DNA of 64,000 nucleotides. Source: Cannabis sativa (taxonomy: Eukaryota > Streptophyta > Magnoliopsida > Rosales > Cannabaceae). Location: NCBI RefSeq assembly GCF_029168945.1, contig NC_083601.1, positions 15,404,160 through 15,468,159 of the forward strand, read 5' to 3'. A program made the position numbers and the translations under genes. Below the pieces are notes generated by a model, which saw only the letters and a program-made list of their open reading frames with translations, made no database searches and was not told where the DNA came from. Shown piece by piece: positions 12,191 to 23,484 of this stretch (position 1 is its first letter; every line of letters begins with the position of its first letter).

Positions 12191-12299
12191 GAATGTATAT
12201 TATCCCCTCTGCAATTTCACAAATATAACATTTGTGGTGAGCAAAATACCCCAAGAACATGCATTGATGTCTATGAACTCCATTGTTTACCAAGTAATG

Positions 12300-14640
12300 T
12301 AGATCAAAAATTTGGGGACCATGTGCCTATGATGATGCCATAATATTTTAAGTCTATTTTGGACAGACATCACGTGTTACACTCACACGTCTATTTAATT
12401 TATAAGGTCCCATTAGGGTGTATCTCATTTTTAATTACTGAGTCTCACCTAGTTATGCCTTGAATGCATAACCCTTGTCATTTATCCATACAACTCATTT
12501 AACATATTCTTGGGCTTACCTCGATTTTGATCATCGAGTCTAACCTAATTATACATTGAACGCATAACCCTTATCATTTATCCACACAACTCATTTAACA
12601 TATTCTCATAAACAAATATGATTAGCATATAAAGGCGACACAACAGTAAACTCTAAGTGAAAAGTTCACTTTCTTACTTGAATTCCAATGTATGTGGAGA
12701 AATCCTTACTGATAGGTAACCTCGTTCAAGTGGCACTAATTCTAGTCACAATTCGGGGCATGGACATAATAGGATTAATCTCAATCAGATAATAAATTCA
12801 CAAATAATTAGAGCTCACAAACTGGACAGAGATATAAAGCTCCTCACACACTTTCTAACGGTATAAAGAATGTCAAATTTTGACATCGCAATCAAAAGTG
12901 CATAAACTATATTTTTTCGCGCTTTTCAAAATATGGGTTGTGTCGTGTCTTGTCAAAATTTTTAAATGGTATGCCCGACACGACCTATACTCCCGATTTT
13001 TTCATACTGTGCTTTGAGCTGACCCATTTATCTTAAATGGGCGAACTCGTATCTCATACGGGCTCAAATTCGTGCTATACTTTTTCACAATTATTTTTAG
13101 CACTAATAAGGTACTAAACTATGTATGATTTTTTTATAGATTTAATTATTTTTATATATTTTTAGCAACATTTTACCAACAATCATATAATTTATTAGAG
13201 TTTGAATATTTACTTAAAAATACTTAAATTTTTAAATTACTCTCCAATAAATTAATATATGTAGTTTTAGTTTTACATTTTCTAATAATTTTAATTATGA
13301 ATTATAAAACTCGATATTACATTTGAGTTTTATTATCATTTTAATTTATTTATAATTGATAAATCCATATTTCTTATTATAGAATTTTTAAGCGTGATCC
13401 ACTTTTGGGCTAGTTTGTTACGTGTTGTGTCTTTCGGCTTCGTGCCCAAACCTATATTTCTGTGTCATGTTGTACTAATGTCAATTTTACGTGGGGTAAA
13501 AAAAATTGGCTCCTATATATAGCGCTACTCGCAACTATTAATGTCATTTAAAATGTAAACGATTACAAACATAAAATCAACAACTAAATTGATTGTATAT
13601 GTTTGAGAATGGCCACTTATGCAGATTTAGGTTACCATATGTTAATAGAACCCTACATTTGCCTAATTGATTCAGATTTCTAGAGACTTTTTTAAAAAAG
13701 CATTCAGATTTCTAGAGATTAATTTAAAATTTGTAGTAGTAAGGAATTTTTTCAAGTCGTGGAAACAGAGTTCATTCTTTCTTTTGATGATGTCTAAAAT
13801 ATTAATTAATAACAATGATTTACATAATCAATTTGATGTACCGAGTTAATTTGGGAAATATTTTGTATAGTTTTTTGCGTTTTGGACCAATGTTAATAAA
13901 TTCTAAGAACCATTCTCGAGAAAGGTCCATGACTCCATACAAGTATCAATCAAAGGTAGAAAGGATACATATTGCAATGAAGAAAAATAAGCACTTTTTT
14001 AAGAGAGAGAGAGAAAGAGACAGGAATGGAAGACCATAACATTGTTCTTTGCTAAGAACTTTTTCCTTTTGAAATGGACTTTGCTAAAAACTCAAAGAAA
14101 ACAAGCATATAAAATACAAACTAACGCGTAAAATTAAACAGCTATTGTAAATATCTTGGAACATCTGATTGAATAATGATGTTTTCTCTTGAAGCTCTTG
14201 AACAAGGACACATAAGACCATGAGCTAGAACATGCAAATGTGTCATTATCATATTCATAGGTGCAAGTATCTAAAGTTTCATTTGATGTAGGTACAAAAA
14301 CCTGCACTTTTATATCCTCGAATGGCTAGCTAAAACTAGTTCTAATTTTCCTTCATAAGGACTAAGGAGAATAATTTTGAATAAGAAAAACATTAGAACA
14401 TTATAATAGATTTGTGGAGTTCTTCGTTCTCCCTAAATAACTACATGACGAGAAACTTCTTATTCGTAAGCTACTTCCATTTATTAATTCAATTATGAGA
14501 AAATATAGATAAATCTGACATTATAAATTAAGGAAACATATTCAACTATACATTAATCCTCTTTATATAGCTGGTCAAACTTAAAATAAGCAGAATAGCT
14601 TAAATATATGTTCGATGACAAAAGCAGTGAAAAATTTATA
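12300..14640. other. Intergenic, AT-rich, no gene
   Basis: No coding frame is supported. It holds a tandem duplication (12421-12612), a stretch with CGTGTCGTGTC/CCCGACACGACC motifs (12930-13080, echoed in reverse near 13415-13490) that resembles decayed repeat DNA, and plain AT-rich sequence up to the 3' side of VPS32. Confidence 0.6.
12421..12612. repeat. Tandem duplication, 96-bp period
   Basis: Two diverged copies share GAGTCT(C/A)ACCTA(G/A)TTAT and CGCATAACCCTT(A/G)TCATTTATCC followed by CAACTCATTTAACATATTCT. The motif GCATAACCC occurs at 12466 and 12562. Confidence 0.75.
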
Positions 14641-14642
14641 TC

Positions 14643-15205
14643 TTATTGATATTGACAACGCAGGCCAAAAGACAAAGAAAAAGAAAAAGAAAAAAAATGG
14701 GGTAGATATGAGACAGAAACACAAAATAAGGCAGATTGGCTTGGTCCATAGCTAAAGTCAACCATGTATGTAGAAACAACTAAACAATCTCCATATATAT
14801 ATATAATAACTAATAAGTGTAAAAATATGTTCAACAATAGCCCCGACCCAATACGGAAATCTAGATGTTTTCCTGAAACGCGCAGAAATCTTATACAATC
14901 AGGCCACTTCTTTACATAGCCTTTTTTCAATTGTGCCCAGCAATACCTGCAACACTCTAACCAACTACGATCAAAAACTATTGCCACTAAAAATTAATGT
15001 CAACTAAATATAAGAGGAATTCGTTGTAGATTCATGTTATGTTGTCACATACAAACTTTGAACCTTCAAGGATCTGAATCTCATTTAAAAGAAATATAAT
15101 GATGATAATCAATTGACAAAGAAAGTAGTTTCCCAAGCAGATAAAGCCCACTAAACATGTAGATAAGAAAATGGAGAAATCATATACAGCTGATGAATGA
15201 CCTGA
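14643..15205 (-). other. Probable 3'UTR and downstream region of VPS32
   Basis: Sequence just downstream of the TAA at 15208-15206. It is AT-rich and holds no supported coding frame. A 114-codon open frame at 14987-14643 resembles nothing I know and starts inside this region, so I treat it as chance. The polyadenylation site cannot be fixed by eye. Confidence 0.45.
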
Positions 15206-17095
15206 TTAAAGAGCCATTTCAGCCTGCAAGGCAGCCAATTCATCTTCTTCAGCAGTGCGTTTCTGAGGAACAGGGCGAGCAGGTTGCCGGCCAGCAGGGA
15301 CGTGCACTGGAGCAGCAGGAGCTGTTGTAGCAGGCTGGAGAAGTTGCTCTTCCAACTCAGCACCTTCAAGCTCTTCAAGCTCAGCTTCCAGTTCATCCTG
15401 CAATAATAACAGTAACACTTTTCAGCATCCAAATAAACAAAACCTACCTACAGAAAATGAAAATTTAACCAACAGACAAGTTGTGCTGAGTAAAGAAATC
15501 ATTGAGAAAATCATGACCTCATCGAAATCAGCTGCTGCACCAAATGGAGCTGACAATGCATCCTGGATCTGTTTCATGTTCTCAGTCTGCTCATTAATCT
15601 CATCCATGGTCTTGTCGACATCATCGATGTTCCTGTACAGAAGATACATCATAATATATATCACTAGAGTGGGTTTCTAAAATTAAAAGTACCAAATAAA
15701 GCAAATGTGCTACATACGTTGCTTTCTGCATTGCTTTCATTGCAGCAGCACCAGTTCTCAAAGCATCAACTGTTTCAGTTGTGGCTTTCGCACCTTCTAA
15801 CATTATCATCTGCAAATACAAATCAATTGGCAACAATGACATTAAATACGAATCAAAAAAGCAAAACATAACTAAGAGATCATCCAGAGTAGTCAGAACC
15901 ATCAGGCTCTTAAAACCCCAAGAATCACCTGATCATGGATACGCAACTGGAAATTTCCAAGTTGCTCTATTTGCTGTTCATAGAGCCTCTTCCTTTTTAA
16001 ACATTGTATGGCCGCTGCAAACAGAAACATGAATCAGTCCAACCACAAACAACTAAAAGTTGCACCAGAGTCAAAAGTTTAAAGGAATAATATCCAAGTC
16101 AAAACGGTAAAGATTCCTCTCAAAAGAAAAAATTAATAAAGAGAAAAAAGAGAGATAATTTAAGTACATATGCAATATATATATATATTCATTAGCTCAT
16201 TACAATAACAAACATATGGTTTAATGTGTTGGTAAATCAATTGGTGGTGAAATCAGAGATGGAGAATACTGTATTAACACTAAGGTAGAATAGAAGTACC
16301 TTACCCCAAAAATAATATAAAATGCAAGATACAGAAAAGAAAACAGATATTTTTTCAACTTACAGTACAAATGACTAATGAACATAACACAATAATAAAA
16401 GTCTAGTCGTGTAAATCTAATAACAATCACAGAGTAAAGATGGATTAGTAAGTAAACACTAGCACAAGTTGACTTAAAACCAATAGTCCATTAACCATGA
16501 GAATCATGCTCGTTTCAAGTGCCAAACAACCACCACATTACCTCTTTTGTTCTTTGCTCTGGTGAATTCTTTAGCCCTTTCAACTTCTGCACCAGCCTTT
16601 TTTAGTAGTACTTTCTCTTTTTTCTCAAGCATTTCAAGTGTCTGCGTGATTAAAAAAAAGACATTGAGAATTAAAGTAAATAAAACGATTCCCGAAATCA
16701 AGGTGGAAAAAAAAAACTCTACTCTACTTCACTATGCCAGAAAAAAACACTTAATTGTTTATATGTTTTGCAGTCTAAGATACAAGTTACTTCTTTAAAT
16801 AGTCCAGTAATCTCATTAACTACTCAAAGAAAGGCACAACCGCACAAGAAAATAAACACCGATCATTTCATTCTTCCATCCCTGAATTCCGAAGCTACCC
16901 CACACGCAACCCAATCAAAAGGACATAACAGATAAAGACACGCCCGAAAATTTCAGTCATATAAGAACAATACCAATAACTCTAATCATACAACCAAACT
17001 CAAGGAACAAACATCAATTATACCTCGTTTAACTTGTCTAACGTGGTTAGAGCATTGGTTTCCTGTTTAGGCTTTCCAAAAAGGCGATTCAACAT
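15206..17095 (-). CDS. VPS32: ESCRT-III subunit VPS32/SNF7 (CHMP4 homologue)
   Basis: Six coding exons join in frame: 17095-17024, 16641-16542, 16014-15929, 15809-15718, 15632-15518 and 15397-15206, all with GT/AG introns, giving 218 residues, the usual length for plant VPS32. The N-terminal amphipathic start is MLNRLFGKPKQE. The basic helical core follows (RAKNKRAAIQCLKRKRLYE, about residues 51-69), then the acidic helices (NIDDVDKTMDEINEQTENMK; DELEAELEELE). The C-terminus is Pro/Ala-rich and ends AALQAEMAL, the MIM-like tail. SNF7 forms the membrane-remodelling spirals of ESCRT-III on endosomes, with sorting of ubiquitinated cargo into multivesicular bodies and disassembly by VPS4/SKD1 (family knowledge). 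No lesion is visible. It is the only apparently intact host gene here and lies between transposon blocks. Confidence 0.96.
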
Positions 17096-17158
17096 GGTTG
17101 ATTGATTCTTTACGCTTATTCAATCTTCAATAGAACAAATATTATCCCCCAAAAATAC

Positions 17159-17248
17159 CTAAACAAATCCACAATCGATCCGTTGATCAGCGATCATAAT
17201 CTTCACAAAATCAAACAAAATAAATTACAAATTATAGGTTATCCGTAC
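17159..17248 (-). other. 5'UTR intron of VPS32
   Basis: On the minus strand ATTTGAG|GTACGG at 17249/17248 and GATTTGTTTAG|GTATT at 17159/17158 delimit a 90-bp intron. The second leader exon (17158-17096) runs straight into the ATG at 17095. The first leader exon holds CT-rich stretches such as CTCTCTCTCTCCCTCTC near 17345-17330. Confidence 0.65.
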
Positions 17249-17324
17249 CTCAAATTAATGGCAGAAATTATCAGAGGGAAGAGAAAGGGAATTTAGGGTT
17301 TGGAGAAAAGAAGGGATTGGATCT

Positions 17325-17485
17325 ATGAAGTATGAGAGGGAGAGAGAGTGCAGGGCGATTAGGTTTGGTCCCTCTGTGTGTTGGGTTAATTTGGGATTTC
17401 TTAGGCGTGTTGCGTTGGGAGAGAAGAAGAAGAAATGGAGAGCGAAGGTGCTTTGCTTTGCTTTGCTTTGCCTTTTAAATACGTC
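17325..17485 (-). promoter_or_regulatory. VPS32 core promoter region
   Basis: The minus strand shows a TATA-like TATTTAAAAG at about 17482-17473, then AAAGC pentamer repeats (17470-17446), then a CT-rich patch (17350-17325) typical of plant transcription starts. Initiation between these is an inference. Confidence 0.4.
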
Positions 17486-18949
17486 GACTTTTAAGTCATT
17501 CTTTCATTTACACGTGGCATCCACTCGATTGATTTGTGTCAGCAATATAAATAAATGAACGGTTGGATGATTCTATCGCTCTTGAAGCAAAAACTACGTC
17601 GTTTTTTATATTCTTTATTTATTATTATTGTTACACATTTCAATCTAAAATATCTATCTCATCCATCTTTTTTTTTTAAGAAAAAAATAATAATAATAAT
17701 ATCATTTTTTTAATAATAATAATAACATACGTGCCAAGTCCCAAGTCAGGTATGTTAATTTTATTTTAGTTTTTAGTTTTTGTTAATATTATAATTTTAA
17801 AATTAATAATATTCAATATAATTATAATCATTAAATTTGAAAGCATAATAGTGATTTAAATAAAAACAAAAATTACTATTATACTTTGTAATAGTAATTA
17901 AAAAAAATTATTATTGTCCTAAATTTATTTTCGGAATCAATGAAAATGCTTATTTGGTTAAACTATCAAAACATTCAAATTTAATTTAAAATAATATTTA
18001 AAATTTAACTAATTCTAAATATCAAAATTTGAAAATAATTTTTAATAAAAAATAAACAATATGAACAAATTTATTATTAATTGCAAGGTGGATTAATTAT
18101 ATTTAGGTTTAACTAACTACATGTATGCTGACCCTTTACGTGTCAACATCTAATAATTTATTATTTTTTTTTATTTAGAAAAAAAAAAGTCGCCCAATAA
18201 TTTCTCATAAACCAAGAAATCTGTTATATAGCCACATTTTATATAGAATAAATACATTATAAAAAGAAAAAATGTATAATATCAGACAACCGGAATTATT
18301 TAAATTTTTGATTTAGTAACACTTCAAATTCAGAATAATAAGTGCAACTTCTCACATTTTTTTTTTTTGGATTATTTCACAAAAACATAAAAACAACAAA
18401 AAAAAATTACAAAAATACGGTTTCACGGAATTTTAAATATTTTTACGATTTTTTTTAATTTTATTTACAGAACATACGATCTTTTTATGTTGTAATCTTG
18501 TTAATTTGTTGGTGATTTTTTGTTATATGTGTGTTATTTTTTAATGTTATTTTCATGTTACTATTATGTAGTTTTCTTGTTGATTTTATGTTATTTTCGT
18601 GTTATTTTTTAAAAAATCATAAAAATGTAAAAAAAATACTTTGAATATAAATATTTTACAAAAAATTGTGCCTTATGTAATTATTCATTTTTTTTTAACT
18701 CCAAACAAGGCCCATATGGAGAAGCAATCCTTTACAATCCCATCAACAAACACCCAACCCAACTATAACAAATAAATAAGAGCAATTTACAACGAAAAAA
18801 ATGGAAAATTTTTGATATATGTGGCATGTAAATTAAATTATATTAAATATTATATTTAAAAAAAAAACTTAAATATATATATAAATTTTACTTTTATATA
18901 ATCAAAATTAGTTTTTTAATGAAAAAATTATTTTTTTTTTTTGAAATTA
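17486..18949. other. Intergenic AT-rich DNA upstream of VPS32
   Basis: No gene seen. Simple TAA/AT runs (17680-17730), long A/T tracts and a dispersed repeat at 17998-18250 with an inverted copy at 46540-46796. Confidence 0.6.
17998..18250 (+). repeat. Dispersed repeat, copy A
   Basis: Matches 46540-46796 in reverse complement over about 250 bp, including GGTGGATTAATTATATTTAG, AACTAACTACATG and TTATATAGCCACATTTTAT, with a few substitutions and small indels. No coding content; origin unknown, perhaps part of an old transposon. Confidence 0.8.
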
Positions 18950-18954
18950 TTACA

Positions 18955-19915
18955 TAGAAAATATAAATTGACATTTTATTTACAAAAATACTTCCATAAG
19001 GTAAAGACAACATTTATACTTTTTATGTGATTTTAATTACCAAAATACCACTTACACTATCATCACTTACATAATCAAACGATGGTTGCAGGGTGGTGGC
19101 TGTGTGGTTGCGCGGTGATTACATCAGACGATAGTTGCATGGTGGTTGCTAGGTGGTTGACCGAAAGTTGAATGAGACGAAGGTTTCAATCAGACAAAAG
19201 TTTCTGGGTGGTTACTGGGTGGTTGGCTGAATTGCATCAGACGAAAGTTTAAATCAGACGGTCTAACTATTAGCAAAATATTTAGGCAACTGTAATGCAA
19301 CTATTGTGAAACATTAAAAATCAGAACAGTGTTTCCACGTACGTAACTCTATCTACATGTCTCTTAATGATTTAATATGAATAAATTCACCATTAGAAAT
19401 TTAGAAAACAACAAAAATACACCAATATAAATATTTTACTATAGTATTGATGTAAATTTTTTTGGATTATACTTGAGTTGGATTGTTTGGAAACTCTAGT
19501 TCAACTTTTTGAGATCTGTCTTTCATGGATCTAAAAATTAAAGTCAAGACATTAGTTTTATGCAAATTAAACTAGATTTGCAGTTGAATTTTAGTTTCGT
19601 AGTAGTTTTTCTACCCTTTTTTTATGAATTCGAAGTAACCCCTGTTTTGATTGATTCTGGTCGTCTTCTCAGGTGAAGCTGCCCGAATTAATGGTGGTTC
19701 TCTTTCTGATTGAATTTTCGTTTCGATTGCGTTGAGTTGCTGCGTAGTTGCGCGATGGTTGCGCGATAGTTGCCCAGGAAGCATGGATCCTTGGTTGAAG
19801 GTATTGTGTAAGTGGTATTTATGTAATTTTTTTTTATTTGGGTTGTATATTTATTTATTTGACTAGCTGGAAGTATTTTTGTAATATTATTACTTTTTCT
19901 GGTTAAAATTAAAAA
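18955..19915. mobile_element. Non-autonomous MULE-like element
   Basis: The two ends are inverted relative to each other. Left: TTTACAAAAATACTTCCA at 18980 and, about 55 bp inward, ATTACCAAAATACCACTTAC at 19035. Right, in reverse complement: ATTACAAAAATACTTCCA near 19888 and ATTACATAAATACCACTTAC near 19828. The same two-motif layout with about 57-bp spacing occurs at both ends of the large MULE at 47.7-58.3 kb, so it is probably a non-autonomous relative. The interior holds degenerate GGTGGTTGC and CAGACGAAAGTT repeats (19085-19260) and TTGCGCGATGGTTGC (19750-19770), no gene. Exact termini and target-site duplication are not resolved. Confidence 0.6.
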
Positions 19916-20152
19916 AAAGCCTTTTTTTTTTGAAAAAATCAGTTAAAAATAATTCTATTAAGGTAATAAATTAAGATACTAGTTACTTCCATGTAATTAA
20001 AACTAGTATTTTTAATTAAAAAATCAGTTACGAATACCTTAAATAGTGAGGTATGATACTCAATTTATTTTTGGACACATTTTGAGAGTGAGAATTCAAA
20101 ATCCATGGCGTATGGTTATTTTGAAATTTTTTAATGAAAGAGAAGAGGAAGA

Positions 20153-22055
20153 TGTTGGAAATTTTATTTTACCAAGATCTTAGATCTACTCACAAGTATG
20201 TTGATTAACACCCTAAATATGAACTTCTAAAACGATTATGAAGTAAACATATATAAAGTATTAGCAACCTTACATTGGGTGCAGCGGAATATTATGTCTC
20301 TTTCCGTTCAGATCTCTAACCCTTGTATCCTTTCTGTCGCAGAATATTATCAAGTCTGAACCTGGATCTCTTTCTCTCCTTCTTTAGTGCTGAAACTCCT
20401 TCTTGTTTAATGTCTTTCTTCACGATCTTCCTCACTATGATTGAGGTATCACTTGCTGTGTGTGGGCACTATTCTAATCACTAAGTGGTTTCGAAACTTC
20501 AAGGAAGAAGAAAGAGAAGAAGGTGGCGGCTAGGTATAGAGAGAAGGCTTAGGTTTTTCTCTGAAGGAAATCAGAAGTAAAAGTGTAATTTTCCTGAAGC
20601 ATTCACTATCTATTTATAGCATTCTACTAGGGTTAGGTTTGAATTATTTGGCATTAAAATAATGAAAATATCATATGATAAACCCTATAAAAGTGGACGG
20701 CCTAGGCAATATGGATTTGGGCCTCACTTTTTACAATTTTGCAGTTTTATTATTTTTGCATCTCATTTTCTAAAAAACGCCAATTTTCAAATTCAACCAT
20801 TTAAATACCAATTCTAACTATTTAATAACTATAAATAATTATTAAATAATATTGTCATTTATCATATTTATTAATTGAACCATACAAAGTATCATAATTA
20901 ACAAATATGCCCCTAAAACTCTTTCTTTACAATTTCGCCCTTACTTAGTGAAAAATTCACAAATAGACATAGTCTAATTTAAAAATTATAATTGATTAAT
21001 CAAAACCAATTATATGAGTCTTACAAGCAATATTATCTCAACTAGTGGGGGGACCATGGGTCTATATAACCGAGCTTCCAATAAGCAGATCAAGAATTTA
21101 TAACCTAAATTCACTGACTTATTAATTCTTCGTTGAATCCACGCATAGAACTTAGAATTGCACTCTCAGTATATAGAATGCTCTATGTGTTTCACCATAT
21201 AGACACATAATTAGTTATCCATTGTTATAATTCTAATTTGATCAATGATCCTCTATATGAATGATCTACACTGTAAATGGATTAGATTACCGTTACACCC
21301 TACAATGTATTTTATCCTTAAAACACTTAACCCCGTATAAATGATATTTCAGCTTATGTGAAATGAGTACTCCACCATTTATTTTCGTTTGGTCAAGCTC
21401 GAAGGAGATCATCCTTTGCTTACTACTCGCCAGATAGAAGCTATAGATTCCATGTTTATGTTAGCGCTCCCACTCAATTGCACTACCGTGTTCCCAAAAT
21501 GTACGTATCACCCTGACCCAAAAGTAGGCTTAACTAACAAATCAAAGAACACGAATAACCTCTTGAGATTGAGCCTAATCTTAACAGGATTTAGATCATT
21601 TGATCTAGGATCAACTAGGCGATATTGACTTGAATAGATATTACGGTAAGTTTAATAAATCTAAGTCAAAGTTCAATATCGGTCCCTTCCGATGGATACT
21701 CCATGCACCCAACATGAGCTTTACTTTAACTAATGCTCTGGAAAGAACATAGCATTTCTCCAAATGCAAGTAAACTCTGTTGTAGATTATCATATCAGTA
21801 AAACCCTATGTCTGATAAATCTAGGAAAATTTATTCACATAGTCATGTTTACTTTCCAATGTGTTGACAACACATTAAACAGGATCAAGTATGTGAAAAG
21901 GGTTTCAGATGAATTTATAAATCAAATAGACAAGCAATTGATAAGATGAACCAAAACATACACAAATGAATGAAAAATACTTCTGTTTCTTTATTGATGT
22001 TGAATAAAATTGATTACATTGAAATGGAGTTTTATTTAGGGCATAAAACCCAACA
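20153..22055 (-). mobile_element. Solo LTR, 1.9-kb copia family, copy 2
   Basis: It starts TGTTGGAAATTT and ends GGCATAAAACCCAACA, with the target-site duplication GAAGA on both sides (20148-20152, 22056-22060). It is inserted in an older LTR of the same family. The 79-codon frame at 21389-21628 recurs in other minus copies and is LTR sequence, not a gene. Confidence 0.9.
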
Positions 22056-22106
22056 GAAGATAAGACATTAGGGTTTTCTATCTTTTTCTCTATATATAGA
22101 TATTTA

Positions 22107-22517
22107 GACCATCTCCAATGGATGGTGTATATTTTAGGTTAAATTTGGCCCAAAATATACCATAAAGCTATATTTGGTTTATTATTTGTATTTGTGCTTC
22201 AATGCACAATGTGCAAATTAGCTATAATAGTCAATATTACCATTAGTGCTCATTCAAAATATACAAAATAATTAACTTTATTTATATTATTTTAATATCT
22301 TATAAATATATCTTATTCAAAGTCAATGAATAGTATTAATAAGCGACAAAAGAGGTAATTAGAAAAGGTAGTATTTATTGTGGGCTAAAATTTGGCCCAT
22401 GCTATCTTTTGTGCCAAACATGGGGCACACATTTTACATCACCATTGGTGTTAAGTTTTAGCAAAATATTCCAAAAAATAGAAATACACTATTTATAGCT
22501 CTCCATTGGAGATGCTC
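22107..22517. mobile_element. Tourist-like MITE (PIF/Harbinger type)
   Basis: 411 bp with inverted ends GACCATCTCCAATGGA and, in reverse complement from the right, GAGCATCTCCAATGGAG. A TTA trinucleotide flanks both sides (22104-22106, 22518-22520), the usual PIF/Harbinger target. It has no coding capacity and lies inside the old LTR. Confidence 0.75.
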
Positions 22518-23379
22518 TTAAGGTTATCATTAGATGAGATGGGCTAAATTAAAAACAATTGGGCTCTAAAATCCTTATGGGCCATAGAGTTAGATTTTTA
22601 CCACTTTATTTCAATTAAGTGAAATAATGTGTCTATTCTAATTTTACTAATTATCTCATCTAATTATTTAAATATTAATTTTAATTTAATAATTATAAAT
22701 AATTATCAAATAAAATTACAAATTAAATATATTAGACTCACAAAGTGTACTAATTAACAAATAAACTCTTATTTTTATTTTTTTCTCAAAATGGCCCAAA
22801 CTTAGTAAAATTCTCAAATAAGACATAGTTTATTTTTAAATTTCAATTGATTTTATAAATCAATTAATTGAGTCTACAAGATGACATTATCTTAAATAAT
22901 GTGAGGACCATGGGCTTATATAACTAAGCTCCTATTAAGTAGAATTTAAATTTACTAAGTAAATTTCCTAGCTTATTAATTCATCCTAACTCCACTATAG
23001 ATTTGAAATTGCACTCTTAATTATATAGAATGCTCTATATACCAAATATAGATACGTTATGAATTATCCATTGTTTCAATCTAAATAGTCTTTGATCCTC
23101 TATAGATAGTTTACATTGAGTAGGGACAAATTTATCATTTTATCCTTAAAATACTTAGCTACTTGTAAATAATATTTTAGAAAACTAATATACTTACTGA
23201 AATGAGCGCCCTATCATTTATCGCTTTTAGCGAAGCTCAAAGGAAATCATTGCTTCACTACATAGAAGCTATAAATTTTATATCTATGATTAATGCTCCC
23301 ACTCAATTGCACTACCAAATTTCTAAGATGTAAATATGGGCTATAGGTAAGCCGTTAACGAACAATTCAAAGAACTCAT

Positions 23380-23484
23380 TGTTGGGTTTTATGCCCTAAA
23401 TAAAACTCATTTCAATATAATCAGATTTACTTATTAATATAGATCAGAAATAACATTTAATGTTGCATGGTTCACATGATTTAT
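23380..23484 (+). repeat. 5' LTR of copia element, first 105 bp
   Basis: TGTTGGGTTTTATGCCC start; matches the first 105 bp of the 3' LTR (39924-40028) with few changes, then jumps into chromovirus LTR sequence. The shared TTTAT at 23480-23484 is the junction. Confidence 0.9.

Larger units (their letters stand above)
10317..12293 (-). pseudogene. Ty1/copia pol remnant (integrase end to RT)
   Basis: Read on the minus strand. The block 12293-12191 encodes an integrase C-terminal motif (CMFLGYFAHHKCYICE). It is interrupted by a TRIM-like insertion (11532-12190), and the reading resumes at about 11527 with NEECYSAKQA. A low-complexity linker (about 11100-11500) contains about 60-bp degenerate repeats with TTTGTGGTTCAATAGG. 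The RT follows at 11085-10510 (KNPYWFASL, GVHQVKLKLDGSLDKFKSRL, QLDLSNAFL, MQQPPGFIDP). Beyond the stop at 10510 the frame is broken, but YVDD, the RT catalytic motif, is readable near 10335. A 189-bp LTR starts right after it, so the RT end and RNase H are missing. The RT style suggests a Retrofit/Ale-like copia lineage (tentative). Confidence 0.72.
20060..23379 (-). repeat. Old copia LTR, left portion (interrupted)
   Basis: Around two insertions (20153-22055 and 22107-22517) the sequence is a diverged minus-strand copy of the 1.9-kb copia LTR. It shows GATTTATAAATCAATTAATTGAGTC, GGACCATGGGCTTATATAAC, ATTGCACTC and TAATGCTCCCACTCAATTGCAC in the order of the better copies. It stops at 23379, where a complete copia element is inserted, and resumes at 41822-42313. 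The left border is not recognisable. Confidence 0.65.

Noticed and set aside
14643..14987. 114-codon minus-strand ORF downstream of VPS32
   Set aside because: Lies in the presumed 3'UTR, has no recognisable domain and no own promoter; chance frame.
21389..21628. Recurring ORF of 71-79 codons beginning MVKLEG, also at 40375-40590, 45192-45431 and 55780-55995
   Set aside because: It recurs only because it lies in copies of the same LTR; length and sequence vary with LTR mutations and it resembles no protein.
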